Source of the DNA: VXPQ01 sp964608315
Lineage (GTDB): Bacteria > Bacteroidota > Rhodothermia > Rhodothermales > VXPQ01
Assembly: GCA_964608315.1 (NCBI GenBank)
Contig: CAZSNF010000002.1
Coordinates: forward strand, 179,893-243,892
Length of the DNA stretch: 64,000 nucleotides
Direction of reading: 5' to 3'
Under the pieces are notes generated by a model. The model was given only the letters and a program-made list of their open reading frames with translations, ran no database searches and was not told the DNA's origin. Positions 27,001 through 35,985 of the stretch are shown here, one piece after another (within the stretch, counting starts at the first letter, position 1; the number at the start of each line of letters is the position of its first letter). The translations under genes were made by a program, and so were the position numbers.

Positions 27001-27288
27001 ATTCTCTTCGTAAACAAGAATCTGCTCCCGCGAGAGCCGGCAGTTGTTCCAGAAGAGATTGCTTTCCACCAGGGCATGGTAGAAGTTGTGCAGGTTGTTG
27101 TGCGTCAAGCCTTCCAACCGGGGATATTTGATCGGTTCGGACAGGATATGGAATGGTCGAACAATGTGGCCGTTCTGCTTGTGCTCGCGAAGCGGATCAA
27201 TCCCGAACAGACTCACAAGCCACTGATTGAGCAGTAGCTTGTTACTGAACTTGTGTCGCTTTGGGCCTCTACTTCGCCGGGCAGCCAT
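24031..27288 (-). CDS. res: Type III-like restriction enzyme, helicase-nuclease subunit (Res)
   Basis: A 1085-residue superfamily 2 helicase of the type III restriction family. Walker A QNATGSGKTLLM (~174-185), DEGH box (283-286), SATFE motif III region, and motif VI-like IQLFGRGVRLKG are all present. Near the C-terminus, NFHPDFILWLL followed by YITFVEPHG resembles the PD-(D/E)xK nuclease core, with E-P-H in place of E-x-K. The enzyme would cleave DNA after ATP-driven translocation when paired Mod sites are unmethylated. It ends the minus-strand island and starts 3 bases after the stop of the OLD-like gene at 27292. In type III systems res normally follows mod directly; here three genes lie between. 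Confidence 0.92.
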   Translation of the reverse strand: MAARRSRGPKRHKFSNKLLLNQWLVSLFGIDPLREHKQNGHIVRPFHILSEPIKYPRLEGLTHNNLHNFYHALVESNLFWNNCRLSREQILVYEENIARHTRTINVRRDRPVVWKYFQWLTLVFAEIYLDRYFSDHASLRNDLNDFVQRFNRRWTDYAPVPEYSEDDLNKLCLQNATGSGKTLLMHVNLLQYRHYARRAGYDKQLSRVILLTPNERLSVQHVDEFRLSGIEAESYLHTRGGLFDVTRGLDRVDVLEITKLADEEGPNTIATRSLGDQNLLLVDEGHRGMSGAQEGAWFAKRSMLCEKGFTFEYSATFEQAVVAAKREDFENSYARSVLFDYSYRWFYEDGFGKDYQILNLPESFEETKAIYLTACLLKYYQQLRLYQEQKPKYESFHIEKPLWVFVGSTVTKAKGAKDEKAVAADVALIIEFIAAFLANPKAAQRRIGELLTGNGQDTGLLDHEGNDIFAGAFAYLAKQMIAGENTTDIYRDILRRLFNNADGGQLTLERIKGESGEVALKAGTVEEPFGLINVGDAKGLCEHVEEVVGASGIPLSVEDSDFTEAMFAGIRESGSPVNLLIGSKKFVEGWDCWRVSTMGLMHVGRGEGAQIIQLFGRGVRLKGYGWCLKRSGHAHALERPPFIEELETLNVFGIKADFMEKFREFLKEEGLPGNERRRIFTIPLNVTCDVGKRLRVLRPKRKTADGKEYDFKRDAAVPCVGDVPKYITHNTVVADWYPRIQAVSSREMTSIARKDQRPLEERHLAFLDFDALFFEAERFKQERAWHNLNITKDGIRNLLSDSSWYTLYLPSSRLEPMDFAGVALLQQVATELLKRYCDCLYNYCKREYIEPRLELRELTPADPNFPEEDEYQLIVDGDENQLIQAIQQIKRDLETRKNDILRIGDLNACNLGRHLYQPLFHVRRGGRITILPVALNESEFQFVSDLKKWCDENPQAMAEGGTELFLLRNMSRGKGVGFFEAGNFHPDFILWLLDAGKQYITFVEPHGLLHEGPESDKVLFHRRIKDVEKRIADPDVILNSAILSWTRYPQLPWGLSREEFEARHVLFMTEERDRYVPKLLALARS

Positions 27289-27291
27289 TTC

Positions 27292-29121
27292 CTATGCGTC
27301 TCTGTAAACCAGTCGAACCGCATCAGCGAGGCACTGTGGGATGGCTTCGGGCTCGACTGAATCAAAGTGGTCTAGGGCGGCGAGAGCTTTTCCTTTTCTG
27401 TCGGCTTGATTTCGGGATATCCCAGCACAGTCCTCGAAATATGGCTTCAAGACCGCGACTGAGCCCGTCTCGCCCACGATCTCTTGAATGGTAGAATTCA
27501 GTTGATAGGTGCGTCTTTTCCCTTGCGTCTTATCTGCATCCCAGCCTTCAGGAATCGGATCGGGCAACGGGTCTTCGTCATGCACCACGATGTAGTTGAG
27601 ATGAAACGCCTTGGCTATGGCCACGTAGAGTGGGATGTTGTGCTTCGAACCGCAGTCGATCACGGAAACATCCTCCGAGTAGCAACCTGTCTTTTTGGCA
27701 AGGTAGGGGAAAACCGATTTTTCGGTCTCCCCTTCAACGAATGCTACGCGGCGAGCAAAGAGCATCTCGCCGCGATCCGGATTGACCCATGCGGCCATAC
27801 GGAACCGGCGTTTGCGATCATGAACGTTTTCGCCTTCGAATAAGTCCTTGGTGCATTGCACTACCGTGGTACCGTCCTCGGCCGAGGTTTTTCGAATCAG
27901 GGCAATGCCTCGGTAATCATCCAGGTTCACGAAGTGGGTGGAATGGCTGCAAACGAGAACCTGATTGTTGTCACTACCTGCCAGTACTCGAAGGGCCGTG
28001 TCCAAAGCACGTTGTGCATGCGGGTGCAAGAAGAGTTCCGGTTCTTCTATTGCGAAGACGACCGATTCAGATGCTTTGCGAGCTGTGGTGCCTCCCGTCC
28101 CATCAGCGGCCCGGCGCATGGCTTTTGCCCATGCTTTCATGAGGCCAAAGATCACGGCGCGCTGTAGACCATGTCCTTTGCGCTCGGCCAGGGTCTTGAG
28201 GCCGTCGTCGAGATGAATATCCGTCCCCAACTCGAAAATTTTAGAGATGTCCGGCGGCGTAACTTCCACAGACACACGCACATCCCATTCAGTTAGCTCT
28301 TGCTCAATGGAAGACTCAAGGTCGGCAAGTTGCTGGGGGCGGTCTTCGCTGTCTGGCCCCGCGTTCAGAGCACCAATCAACGTGCCGAGTTGTTCCTGAA
28401 TGGTTCGGAAGCGCGGGTCAGCGGAGGCCATCTCTGTGACTGCAAAAGTCAGGAGTTTTCCGAAAAGTGCTGTGCCCTTGACTTTCGACTCCTCGCTCAA
28501 ACCCCGGACAGCGGGAACAAGGAAGAATTCCGGCAGGACACCAGCCGCGACATTTCTCTGGCCGAGCAAGGGACCTTCTTCAAGGGTTTCGGGAAAAGTC
28601 AAGTCTGCGCAGTGCTCTTCAATGTATTGCCGCTGAGCTGCTTCAATATGGGCTTTGGATAGTCGCCCCGATTCCGGGACATAGGTACTCAATGGTGTTT
28701 TGGCAACCGTATCGCGCTTCGCGTACTTGCTTGCGTTGTCGGCTTGCAGCCAATCTTCCTCGGGTTCCGACACATAGCCGTTGTATGCGACAACAATCTT
28801 GCCTTCATCGTCATACCTGGCTGTTTTCCGAAAGCGGAAGGTGCCGTCAGCTCTAACATACTTTTTCCAGGTGGTACTTTCCTGCTCCGTTAGCCTGTCG
28901 AAGGTGACTTCCACCCACATCGCTTTTTCATCAGGCTCTGCGAACGCAAATAGATCATTTGCACCCGGCTTTGTCGACGAATTGAGCGCGAAATCCAGGG
29001 CACCGATGACATTCGACTTTCCGTGGTTGTTCTGGCCGAGTAGAACGAGTATGTCGCGGCACGCCAGTTCGCAATGCCTGATGCTCCGAAAGTTGTGTAT
29101 GGTTATATGTGCGATTTTCAC
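27292..29121 (-). CDS. OLD-family AAA ATPase with TOPRIM nuclease domain
   Basis: A ~609-residue overcoming-lysogenisation-defect (OLD) protein. The GTG start at 29121, with an AGAGAAC-type site just upstream, gives VKIAHITIHNFRSIRHCEL; longer frames overlap the preceding gene. Seen motifs: Walker A LGQNNHGKSNV, a long coil-like middle, ABC signature-like region near HGLQRAVIFGL, Walker B FAIEEPELFLHP, CSHSTHF H-loop, then TOPRIM: AFVEGETEKSVFPYLAKK and IVVHDEDPLPD. OLD nucleases act in anti-phage defence. It lies between a DUF4276 gene (22-base gap) and res (3 bases), inside the R-M operon. Confidence 0.9.
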   Translation of the reverse strand: MKIAHITIHNFRSIRHCELACRDILVLLGQNNHGKSNVIGALDFALNSSTKPGANDLFAFAEPDEKAMWVEVTFDRLTEQESTTWKKYVRADGTFRFRKTARYDDEGKIVVAYNGYVSEPEEDWLQADNASKYAKRDTVAKTPLSTYVPESGRLSKAHIEAAQRQYIEEHCADLTFPETLEEGPLLGQRNVAAGVLPEFFLVPAVRGLSEESKVKGTALFGKLLTFAVTEMASADPRFRTIQEQLGTLIGALNAGPDSEDRPQQLADLESSIEQELTEWDVRVSVEVTPPDISKIFELGTDIHLDDGLKTLAERKGHGLQRAVIFGLMKAWAKAMRRAADGTGGTTARKASESVVFAIEEPELFLHPHAQRALDTALRVLAGSDNNQVLVCSHSTHFVNLDDYRGIALIRKTSAEDGTTVVQCTKDLFEGENVHDRKRRFRMAAWVNPDRGEMLFARRVAFVEGETEKSVFPYLAKKTGCYSEDVSVIDCGSKHNIPLYVAIAKAFHLNYIVVHDEDPLPDPIPEGWDADKTQGKRRTYQLNSTIQEIVGETGSVAVLKPYFEDCAGISRNQADRKGKALAALDHFDSVEPEAIPQCLADAVRLVYRDA

Positions 29122-29143
29122 TGTTCTCTTTTCGGGGCTGCCA

Positions 29144-29824
29144 TCAGTTACCAACCGCAAGCGATTCCAAGCGGTCAAGCCAGTCGTTGAACACGGGACA
29201 CGCCGAACGCATCTGGCCAATCCCTATTTCCTTTGCAATAGCGATGCCGGTACTTGTCTTCTTGAATCGGCGGTAGAGCTTTTCAATGCGCTTGGATGGG
29301 GCCGTATGTTGCGAATTGTCGATTGCCTCAGGTTCCCCGCATTCCTGAATGATTGCTTCTATGCTTTGCCGGTCTGTCTGAATGGCCCTCGCTAGGGTAG
29401 CGGGCTCACTGAAAAGCAGCGCCTCGAACTCGTGGACTGCGATATGCGGTACGAAACGCACGTCTGAGCGGTGGTCCGCGAGTTCGGTGTCAATAGCGAC
29501 CTGAGTTGCGGTGCAAATAGCAGTAGCAATCTCGCTTGGGGATGCTCCCGGTCGGACGGCATCAAGGCCAGGCCAATCGCGACCAATGCCGTAGTAATCA
29601 ACCAGAAGCGAAACGTAAGCGTCTCTTCGCTGCTTCAAGTGCCGGGCAATGTCATTCCTGGCGCGCACGAAGCGCACATCGCCGCCCTTCTGTCCCGACT
29701 TCGATAGAATGATTGGCGTCATGAAGACGTTCTTTGCGCCAAGGTACGGAGCAAGGATATCCTTGATGAAGCGCTGCTCCGTTGGTCCTTCCACAATGAC
29801 GGTAACGGCCGCGAAGCTACTCAT
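29144..29824 (-). CDS. DUF4276 family TOPRIM-like protein
   Basis: A 226-residue DUF4276 protein. The N-terminus AAVTVIVEGPTEQRFIKDILAPYL and the strand YVSLLVDYYGIGRDWPG have the Glu and Asp positions of a TOPRIM fold, and HIAVHEFEALLFSEP is typical of the family. It overlaps the upstream AAA ATPase gene by 8 bases. An SMC-like ATPase plus a small TOPRIM-like partner is the same architecture as OLD proteins split in two, and as known defence pairs such as PARIS (AAA ATPase plus DUF4435). It is probably the effector of such a pair; nuclease activity is inferred. Confidence 0.87.
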   Translation of the reverse strand: MSSFAAVTVIVEGPTEQRFIKDILAPYLGAKNVFMTPIILSKSGQKGGDVRFVRARNDIARHLKQRRDAYVSLLVDYYGIGRDWPGLDAVRPGASPSEIATAICTATQVAIDTELADHRSDVRFVPHIAVHEFEALLFSEPATLARAIQTDRQSIEAIIQECGEPEAIDNSQHTAPSKRIEKLYRRFKKTSTGIAIAKEIGIGQMRSACPVFNDWLDRLESLAVGN

Positions 29825-30923
29825 GGCTGGTTCCTCCCGCGATTACGTTCTTAGCCCATAGTTCTCCTACTGAGTAGTCTTCGAGCCACACCGTGAAATC
29901 CTCCTCGTTCAGCCGTTCAAACGTCGATTGACCCTCCTTCCGATTGACAACAATCACGTCCTCAACAGCAAATTGGTCAAGCAATAGCGGTGACTGCGTA
30001 GCAACTATCAACTGGGTTTCCTTTGCGGCACTATTGATCAATTCTCCCAAAATACGTATGGCCTCCGGGTGCATGCCCAATTCAGGCTCGTCAATAATGA
30101 GAGACGGAGGCGGGTCAGGTTGAAGGAGCGCGGTCGCCAGGCAAATGAACCGAATGCTCCCATCGGAAAGGTGGTACGCTTGCATCGGATAGTCTGACCC
30201 CTTGGTCTTCCAAGACAGGGCCACCTTCGTCTTCGGACCGAATTTCTGTGGCTTCAACAGGAAGTCATCCAGAAAGGGCGTGACCAGTCTACATGCGTTG
30301 ACAATTTCATTGTAGACATACTTTTCTTCTTCACGCAGATGAGCCAGAAATGGCGCGATATTGGACGCATCAGGTCGAAGGACCTCATTGTCTTCGACAA
30401 TCTCAGCGTGGCGCATACCGGCCGTAGGACTTGTGTCGTGAAAGTGATACACAACCCAGGATCGGACAGTATCATATACGGGCCTGCTGTACTGGCTATC
30501 GGGCAAGTTCCCCTTTACCTCTTTAACCAGAAGTGACTGGTTGTCGTTGCTTGTTCCCAGTTCCCACCAGCCGCTACTCCCGTGTGCGTAATATCTGGCC
30601 TCATCGAAAAGAGCAAAATCCTCTCCTGTGCCAGGTTTGAGAGTAAATCGGTAGCCACGAGGTTCAAAGTATGTCTCGAAATACATCTTGTCCGTGACTT
30701 TCCGCCCGTTGTGAAGAAGGTCACTAATGCCACCGCTGTCGCGAACATAATCATTGAGATTGCCATCGATCAATGATCTGAGCATTCGGAAGAAAGAAAG
30801 TAGATTGGTCTTTCCTGCGCCGTTGGCTCCGACAAGTACATTCAGGTTCTTAAGCTCAAACCCATCCAGTTCTCGGATTGATTTGAAGCCTTTTATGGTT
30901 AATTTGTCCAGTTGTCCGCCCAT
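29817..30923 (-). CDS. AAA ATPase (AAA_21 type), partner of DUF4276
   Basis: A 368-residue SMC-like ATPase: LDKLTIKGFKSIRELDGFELKNLNVLVGANGAGKTN contains the N-terminal strand and Walker A (GANGAGKTN, ~33-41); LSDGSIRFICLATALLQ carries the signature; LIIDEPELGMHPEAI is Walker B; QLIVATQSPLLLDQF is the H/Q-loop. There is no TOPRIM domain of its own; the overlapping next gene (DUF4276) supplies it. One base separates its start from the mod stop, so it is co-translated with the methyltransferase. Likely sensor of a two-gene abortive-infection-like module carried within the R-M operon. Confidence 0.9.
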   Translation of the reverse strand: MGGQLDKLTIKGFKSIRELDGFELKNLNVLVGANGAGKTNLLSFFRMLRSLIDGNLNDYVRDSGGISDLLHNGRKVTDKMYFETYFEPRGYRFTLKPGTGEDFALFDEARYYAHGSSGWWELGTSNDNQSLLVKEVKGNLPDSQYSRPVYDTVRSWVVYHFHDTSPTAGMRHAEIVEDNEVLRPDASNIAPFLAHLREEEKYVYNEIVNACRLVTPFLDDFLLKPQKFGPKTKVALSWKTKGSDYPMQAYHLSDGSIRFICLATALLQPDPPPSLIIDEPELGMHPEAIRILGELINSAAKETQLIVATQSPLLLDQFAVEDVIVVNRKEGQSTFERLNEEDFTVWLEDYSVGELWAKNVIAGGTSHE

Positions 30924-30924
30924 A

Positions 30925-33900
30925 TCAAACTTCCTCCACGTCCCACATCAGACGCATGAAATCTTCCTCGATGAGGCGGACTTTCCAGTCGTCGCCTTTT
31001 TGTTTGAGAATTGGCAGGTTGTTGCTGCCGTTGACGTAGATCACGTCAAATTCAAAGCACCCGGCGCTGTTTCGGTTTTGTTGAAACCATTCGTCGAGCA
31101 TCAGGTTGTCTTCCTCGATCTTGCCGGTCAACTTCCGCCAAACGATGAGGACGTTTCGCCGTTCCCCGTTGTTCGGATTGTTCGGATCTGCGGGCATCCA
31201 GCCCTCGACCTTCCGAAACCACCACGGACCGTCTTCGTCCTGGGTAAGGCGACCGTCCACAACAAGGCGAGTCTGCGTGTCCTCGGGAAGTTCAGGGTCG
31301 GTTTCGCGTTTGAAGGTGGCGTTGAAGGTCTGCGGCGCGGCGATGTGGGTCACGCGCAAGCCGATCAGGTAGTTGAATGTTTCGATGAGATCAACGTTTC
31401 GAGTGACATACTGGTCGCTATCGGACTTCTTGATCCGGAGTGTGTACGCAGTCGGATCGGCGAAGGCATCAATGTTCAAAAGGCTCTGACTGCCGCGTGT
31501 CTCGACATCAAGCATGTAGTGCAGTGTGTAGTCTTGACGGAGGGAGGTATTTCTTGCAAGCGCTCTGTTGCGTCCCTCGTCGTCACAGAAAACAAGGTTG
31601 TTCAGGCAATCCTCGTAGGATTCCAAACGAATGTATTTGAAGAAGTGACTGACTCCTTTTGAGCGGTCAAGGGGCTTGCCGTTTGCCCAATCTTCAGCGT
31701 AGACAACCTTCTCAATGCGCGGACGCAGAATTGTGTCGAAGTAGTTCCCCATTTCAACAAGCGTATACTTGCGTTCACCATGGTCTTTCCTATTCATGGC
31801 AATGACAGCATGGCCCGTTGTGCCCGAGCCCGCGAAGAAGTCCAAGGCTTCGCTGTCCTCGCAGAGCGATGCCGCCTTTAGACAGTCTGCAACGGCACCA
31901 ACTGCTTTGGGAAAGTCGAAATCCTTTGCGATTCCGAATAGATTGTTAAGGACACGGGTTCCGTGGTCACGTGCTGAGTAATCGGGCTTGTCCCACCAAG
32001 TACGGGGAAGCGAGCCTTCATGATGAATGTACTTCCTTTTGTATATCTCAACTGTCTTGCCCCGCACTTCCGCCTTGATCTCGAAGAGTTCGCGTTCCGT
32101 TCGCTCCTTACCAAAACGCCACACACGCGGCCTGCCCTGCGCGTCTGTGGGCCAAATTACTTGCTCACCGTCAGTAGGAGATTCTGACTCAGACCACTCC
32201 TTCGCGTCCTGATTCCAGATCATTTTGGGTATGCGGATAGCGTTGGAGTCAGCACGATAGTAGATGGGGAAGTACTGCCGGGGTCGGTCCCGGCGGAACG
32301 ACCCCGCACTGTTCTTTCGGAAATTCTCCCATTCAAACTGGCGACCGTCTTCATCTGTCAAGTCATAGCGCTGACGTTGTTCAGCAGAATGCGGCAATCG
32401 GCCAACGGTGCACCGGTTGGGGTCGAGTGCATAAAAGAGAGCGTACTCGTGATTGACCGAAAACCCCGACACGGTCGAACGGCCGGAAGGGTTGTTTCGA
32501 ATTGGGACGGTCGCGAGATACGCATCGGGGCCGAAAGCCAAATCCATCAGAGGTTTTAGATTGCACACTTCGTAATCGTCTATCGTGACACAAATTATGC
32601 CGGGATTTGTGAGAAGGTGTCGACATGTCGCCAACCGGTCAAAAATGAATGAACACCAAGAAGAATGCTTGTACTCGTTCTTGTAGATAATCTCAGTAGC
32701 GGCTGCGTTATAGGGAGGATCAATGTACAGTGACTGTACTTGTTGTTGCTTAGAGGCCGCAAGAAGTGAGAGGCCTTGGAAGTTCTCGGAGTGAACGAGG
32801 AGCCCATCGGTACTCTCCTGAACATCGTCGAGAGATGCGAGGACGGCGTGACGGAATGCGTCGCCAAAAAACGCCGTGTCAACAACAAGGTTCTGGTTAG
32901 CCCGTAAGAAATCAGCTGTCAGGGGTTCTGAGTAACCAACACTAACAGTACTCGCCTCAATCTCATCAATGGCGAACAACCGCACCCATTCTTCCCGCTG
33001 GGCATCGTTGGCAGTGATTTCCGGGTAGAACTCCTCCGGGATGCGGTCGAGTGTGATGCAGTAGTTTGTTTCGACGACAAACTTCTTTTTGAGCCAAAGC
33101 CGCTTCTGGAAGTCTTCTATTTGGGCCAGAAAGTCGATCAGCTTGTGCGCAATGGTGCGAAGCACCTTCAGTTTGGAAAGGTATGTCTCGACCGCCGGAG
33201 CTTCGGCGGTCGAGATGTCGTCCAGGCGCATAACCTCGTTCTTGATGTAGAAGTCCAGCTCGCGTCGGAGAAATGCGCCCAGGTTTTTGTGGATGAAGTA
33301 GTCCATCGTATTGCGGGCTGTGTACTGATTGATGTACTTCGCCAGCAGGGGGCGATCTTTGTCCTTCTCCGTGGGCGCGGGAACGGTCAAGAAAAACTTG
33401 TATTCGTCCTCCGCGGCAAGGTCGTCGAGAGCGGCAAGGACGACTTCGACGGCTTCGGCGTTCCGTTTGGCGCGCCAAGTTTTTTCCTGTCCCGACTTAT
33501 CGGGGTCGGGCCGGTACTCGAATTGGATGACCAGCTCGCCTTCTCCGGTCAAAGCAACAGGTTCGTCTTTGTGGATGACGAAGTAGCGCTTGGTGGCCTC
33601 TGATGCCCTGATGTTGCCGTGCTCGCCTTCGGTGGCGTCCACAATGCGGAAATGAATGAGGCGGGGAGGGGTGTCGCCGATCTCAAGTCCGAGTTTATCC
33701 GCTTTGGAATGTTCCTGAATCTCCTTGGCCTGCCGTAGATCGACGGTAAAGTTGCGAAAGTGCTCCGCCGTTTTGATGTAGTACTGGTCTGCGTTCGCCC
33801 AATGCAGCTTCACTTCTTCGCCGTTGTAGGGCACGGCGAATGGTGCGGCTTTGCCGGGCGTTTCACGGGTGTAGTAACGACGCGAGATGAAGTCGCCATT

Positions 33901-34278
33901 GTCGTAATACCGCTCGAAGAAGCGGTAGAGATGATCGTAGATCTCGCCTTCGGCGCTGGCCGTGTCTTGTGCGGTCTCGTAGCGTGCGCGGGCTTCTTTC
34001 ACCTTTCGAACGCTTTCCGGGTCAGCGGCTCCGTATTCCCTGGCAGTCTCAAGTTCTTTCTCATATTCGGCCTCAAGCCGGGCCTTGCGGCTGTCGTCAA
34101 TCTGGCCAAAAGAGTCGGCGATGAAGGCGAGCAGGTCATCTTCGAGAAAGCGTGTCACCTGCCCGGCCTTTGCGTGCATGATGCGGTAGAACCCGAAGTC
34201 GAGATCGGGATGGTTCAACTGGAACAACTCCTCGAGCTTTTTTACCAGTCTGGACCGAAGTTGCTGCGTGGTCGGCAT
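30925..34278 (-). CDS. mod: Type III-like site-specific DNA methyltransferase (Mod)
   Basis: An 1117-residue adenine-specific methyltransferase of the beta class: motif IV DPPYN at 520-523 comes before motif I FFAGSGTTGHAVIAMN near 810. The ~500-residue N-terminal half (with SKLKVLRTIAHKLIDFLAQIEDFQ, a helical region) is much longer than in classical type III Mod proteins and resembles the long Mod proteins of large type III-like/ISP-like systems. It would methylate the site protected from the res product. It is followed after one base by the AAA ATPase gene and preceded, 33 bases upstream, by a second methyltransferase gene. Confidence 0.92.
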   Translation of the reverse strand: MPTTQQLRSRLVKKLEELFQLNHPDLDFGFYRIMHAKAGQVTRFLEDDLLAFIADSFGQIDDSRKARLEAEYEKELETAREYGAADPESVRKVKEARARYETAQDTASAEGEIYDHLYRFFERYYDNGDFISRRYYTRETPGKAAPFAVPYNGEEVKLHWANADQYYIKTAEHFRNFTVDLRQAKEIQEHSKADKLGLEIGDTPPRLIHFRIVDATEGEHGNIRASEATKRYFVIHKDEPVALTGEGELVIQFEYRPDPDKSGQEKTWRAKRNAEAVEVVLAALDDLAAEDEYKFFLTVPAPTEKDKDRPLLAKYINQYTARNTMDYFIHKNLGAFLRRELDFYIKNEVMRLDDISTAEAPAVETYLSKLKVLRTIAHKLIDFLAQIEDFQKRLWLKKKFVVETNYCITLDRIPEEFYPEITANDAQREEWVRLFAIDEIEASTVSVGYSEPLTADFLRANQNLVVDTAFFGDAFRHAVLASLDDVQESTDGLLVHSENFQGLSLLAASKQQQVQSLYIDPPYNAAATEIIYKNEYKHSSWCSFIFDRLATCRHLLTNPGIICVTIDDYEVCNLKPLMDLAFGPDAYLATVPIRNNPSGRSTVSGFSVNHEYALFYALDPNRCTVGRLPHSAEQRQRYDLTDEDGRQFEWENFRKNSAGSFRRDRPRQYFPIYYRADSNAIRIPKMIWNQDAKEWSESESPTDGEQVIWPTDAQGRPRVWRFGKERTERELFEIKAEVRGKTVEIYKRKYIHHEGSLPRTWWDKPDYSARDHGTRVLNNLFGIAKDFDFPKAVGAVADCLKAASLCEDSEALDFFAGSGTTGHAVIAMNRKDHGERKYTLVEMGNYFDTILRPRIEKVVYAEDWANGKPLDRSKGVSHFFKYIRLESYEDCLNNLVFCDDEGRNRALARNTSLRQDYTLHYMLDVETRGSQSLLNIDAFADPTAYTLRIKKSDSDQYVTRNVDLIETFNYLIGLRVTHIAAPQTFNATFKRETDPELPEDTQTRLVVDGRLTQDEDGPWWFRKVEGWMPADPNNPNNGERRNVLIVWRKLTGKIEEDNLMLDEWFQQNRNSAGCFEFDVIYVNGSNNLPILKQKGDDWKVRLIEEDFMRLMWDVEEV

Positions 34279-34311
34279 ATGGAGAAATGTCCCGCAAAAC
34301 CGGGCAGTTAT

Positions 34312-35793
34312 TCAGGCGGTTTTAAGTGTACTGTGGTGCCACGCCATCAGGCGCCCATTCTTCGGGGTCCATGGTTTGATCAACCCGATTACATATTCTT
34401 CGTGCATACGTTCTTCAATCTGCGATTGTCTGGTTTTTCCCCAACGAGCGGGCATCATGCGTTTGTCGCGATCAAGATGCCGGATGCCGATACCCGCCAG
34501 GTCGAAACCGGTATTTTTTCCTATGGCGGCGAGTCCCTTGTGCGTTTCTACATCTACGCCGCGCAGGATAGATGTGCCGACGACGATGATAGCCGCCTTT
34601 CCTTGTTTCAGTACCCGATGCATTTCCCGGATAACGGCGCCCATTTCGCCAAAGTACCGGCGCAGCACCGCCGCTTTTCTCCTATCGACCTGTCTCAGCA
34701 CAGCCAGTGTCGATTCGCATTGTTCCGGCAACGACGCGCAGGATTTTTCGCCCAGGGCGTCATGGCCGAGATACTGTTTTCGGATATTGGTCAGGTCGTC
34801 GATTTTCCAACCCAGCCAGACCAGCGAGAACTTGTGCGCGCGCATATAGTCGATGGCATTGTTGGCGTAGGGCGGCGATGTCACGATCAGATCGACGCTC
34901 TCCGCCGGCAATCCGGTGTTGTCTGCTGCCGCTTCAAAAACTTCCGGTCTGTCGGAGCGGGCGATGGATTTGTCGTCGGGATCCCCGTTTTCCTTGTGCT
35001 TGCTCCAGGTTTCCGCGGGGTTTGGATAGCTGCCGGGCCCATTGCCGTCGCCGGCGTAGGAGCGAAGGTTGTTCTTCAATCGTTTTTCGAATTCCACGAA
35101 TGCGGAATTCGGGTTTTTGTCCATGACCCGGTGGGGCCGCGTATGCGCGAGATCGCGGGCCAGTGAAACGCCGCCGGACTTGGCGATAATCGTCGAGGAG
35201 AAAACAACCTGGAAAAATTGCCGCATCGAATGCCCGGTCACTGTCTCTATGCATTTCAGCAGGGACAATAGTTCCAGTTGTTGCTGCATGGGGAACCAGT
35301 AGTCCACAAAAGACAGCGTTTTAGGATCGAACCGCCGAACACGGTCCGCTTCCAGGTCTTTCAGGTCCAGCCTGTAGATACGTTGCGCTTCTTCGAGAAT
35401 CTCGCGTCCGGCGATCAGGGCGTCCATTGGATTCACCGGCGTCAGTTTGGCTGCCGAGATCATTCGAGCCAACGGATCGATGTCACACCCGATAGCCCGG
35501 CGACCCAGCCTTTGGGCTTCGACCAGCGTGGTGCCCGATCCCAGCATAGGATCGAATACCGTTTCGCCGGGGACGGACAAGGTCTCTATGAATACATGTG
35601 GCAACTGCGGCGGAAACTTCGCCGGAAACGGGTGCCAGCCATGCGTTGCGTATTTGCCGCTGGTCCCGTGAAATCCCAGATCGGATTGCAGTACCTCTTG
35701 CAACGTGGCTGCATCGTACGCGCCGGCCTGACCGGCCCTCGTATCCATCGGTTGCTTCCTGAAGAGATCGATTGTCGTTGCGCTCCTCGACAT
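34312..35793 (-). CDS. DNA methyltransferase (SPPY type), first gene of the R-M island
   Basis: A 493-residue DNA methyltransferase. Motif I FDPMLGSGTTLVEAQ (~80-95) precedes motif IV VTSPPYANNAIDYMRAHKFSLVWLG (~300). The SPPY form suggests an N4-cytosine or N6-adenine enzyme. The preceding HGWHPFPAKFPPQLP segment is common in such orphan-like methyltransferases. ATG at 35793 is preferred over a GTG four codons upstream. It begins the minus-strand island and may protect a second site or replace part of Mod's specificity. No separate restriction enzyme for it is visible. Confidence 0.88.
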   Translation of the reverse strand: MSRSATTIDLFRKQPMDTRAGQAGAYDAATLQEVLQSDLGFHGTSGKYATHGWHPFPAKFPPQLPHVFIETLSVPGETVFDPMLGSGTTLVEAQRLGRRAIGCDIDPLARMISAAKLTPVNPMDALIAGREILEEAQRIYRLDLKDLEADRVRRFDPKTLSFVDYWFPMQQQLELLSLLKCIETVTGHSMRQFFQVVFSSTIIAKSGGVSLARDLAHTRPHRVMDKNPNSAFVEFEKRLKNNLRSYAGDGNGPGSYPNPAETWSKHKENGDPDDKSIARSDRPEVFEAAADNTGLPAESVDLIVTSPPYANNAIDYMRAHKFSLVWLGWKIDDLTNIRKQYLGHDALGEKSCASLPEQCESTLAVLRQVDRRKAAVLRRYFGEMGAVIREMHRVLKQGKAAIIVVGTSILRGVDVETHKGLAAIGKNTGFDLAGIGIRHLDRDKRMMPARWGKTRQSQIEERMHEEYVIGLIKPWTPKNGRLMAWHHSTLKTA

Positions 35794-35985
35794 GTTCCTT
35801 CGCACAGACGTTAATTATTTTATTCGGTTAATTCCTCGCCATAGGGCAACCGGTGAAATTCGATTGTTGTTCCCATAATTTTTGGGATTAATGTCGCCTC
35901 TGCAACGCCGGCTATCAGGCAATAATAGTATCTTCTTGCGATATTATTTCTGGTGCGATTCGGTCAATCGATAAAAAACCCTGCC

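Noticed and set aside
24031..35793. BREX or DISARM system
   Set aside because: No PglZ, BrxC, BrxL, DrmA or DrmB-like protein; the helicase and mod fit a type III-like R-M system.
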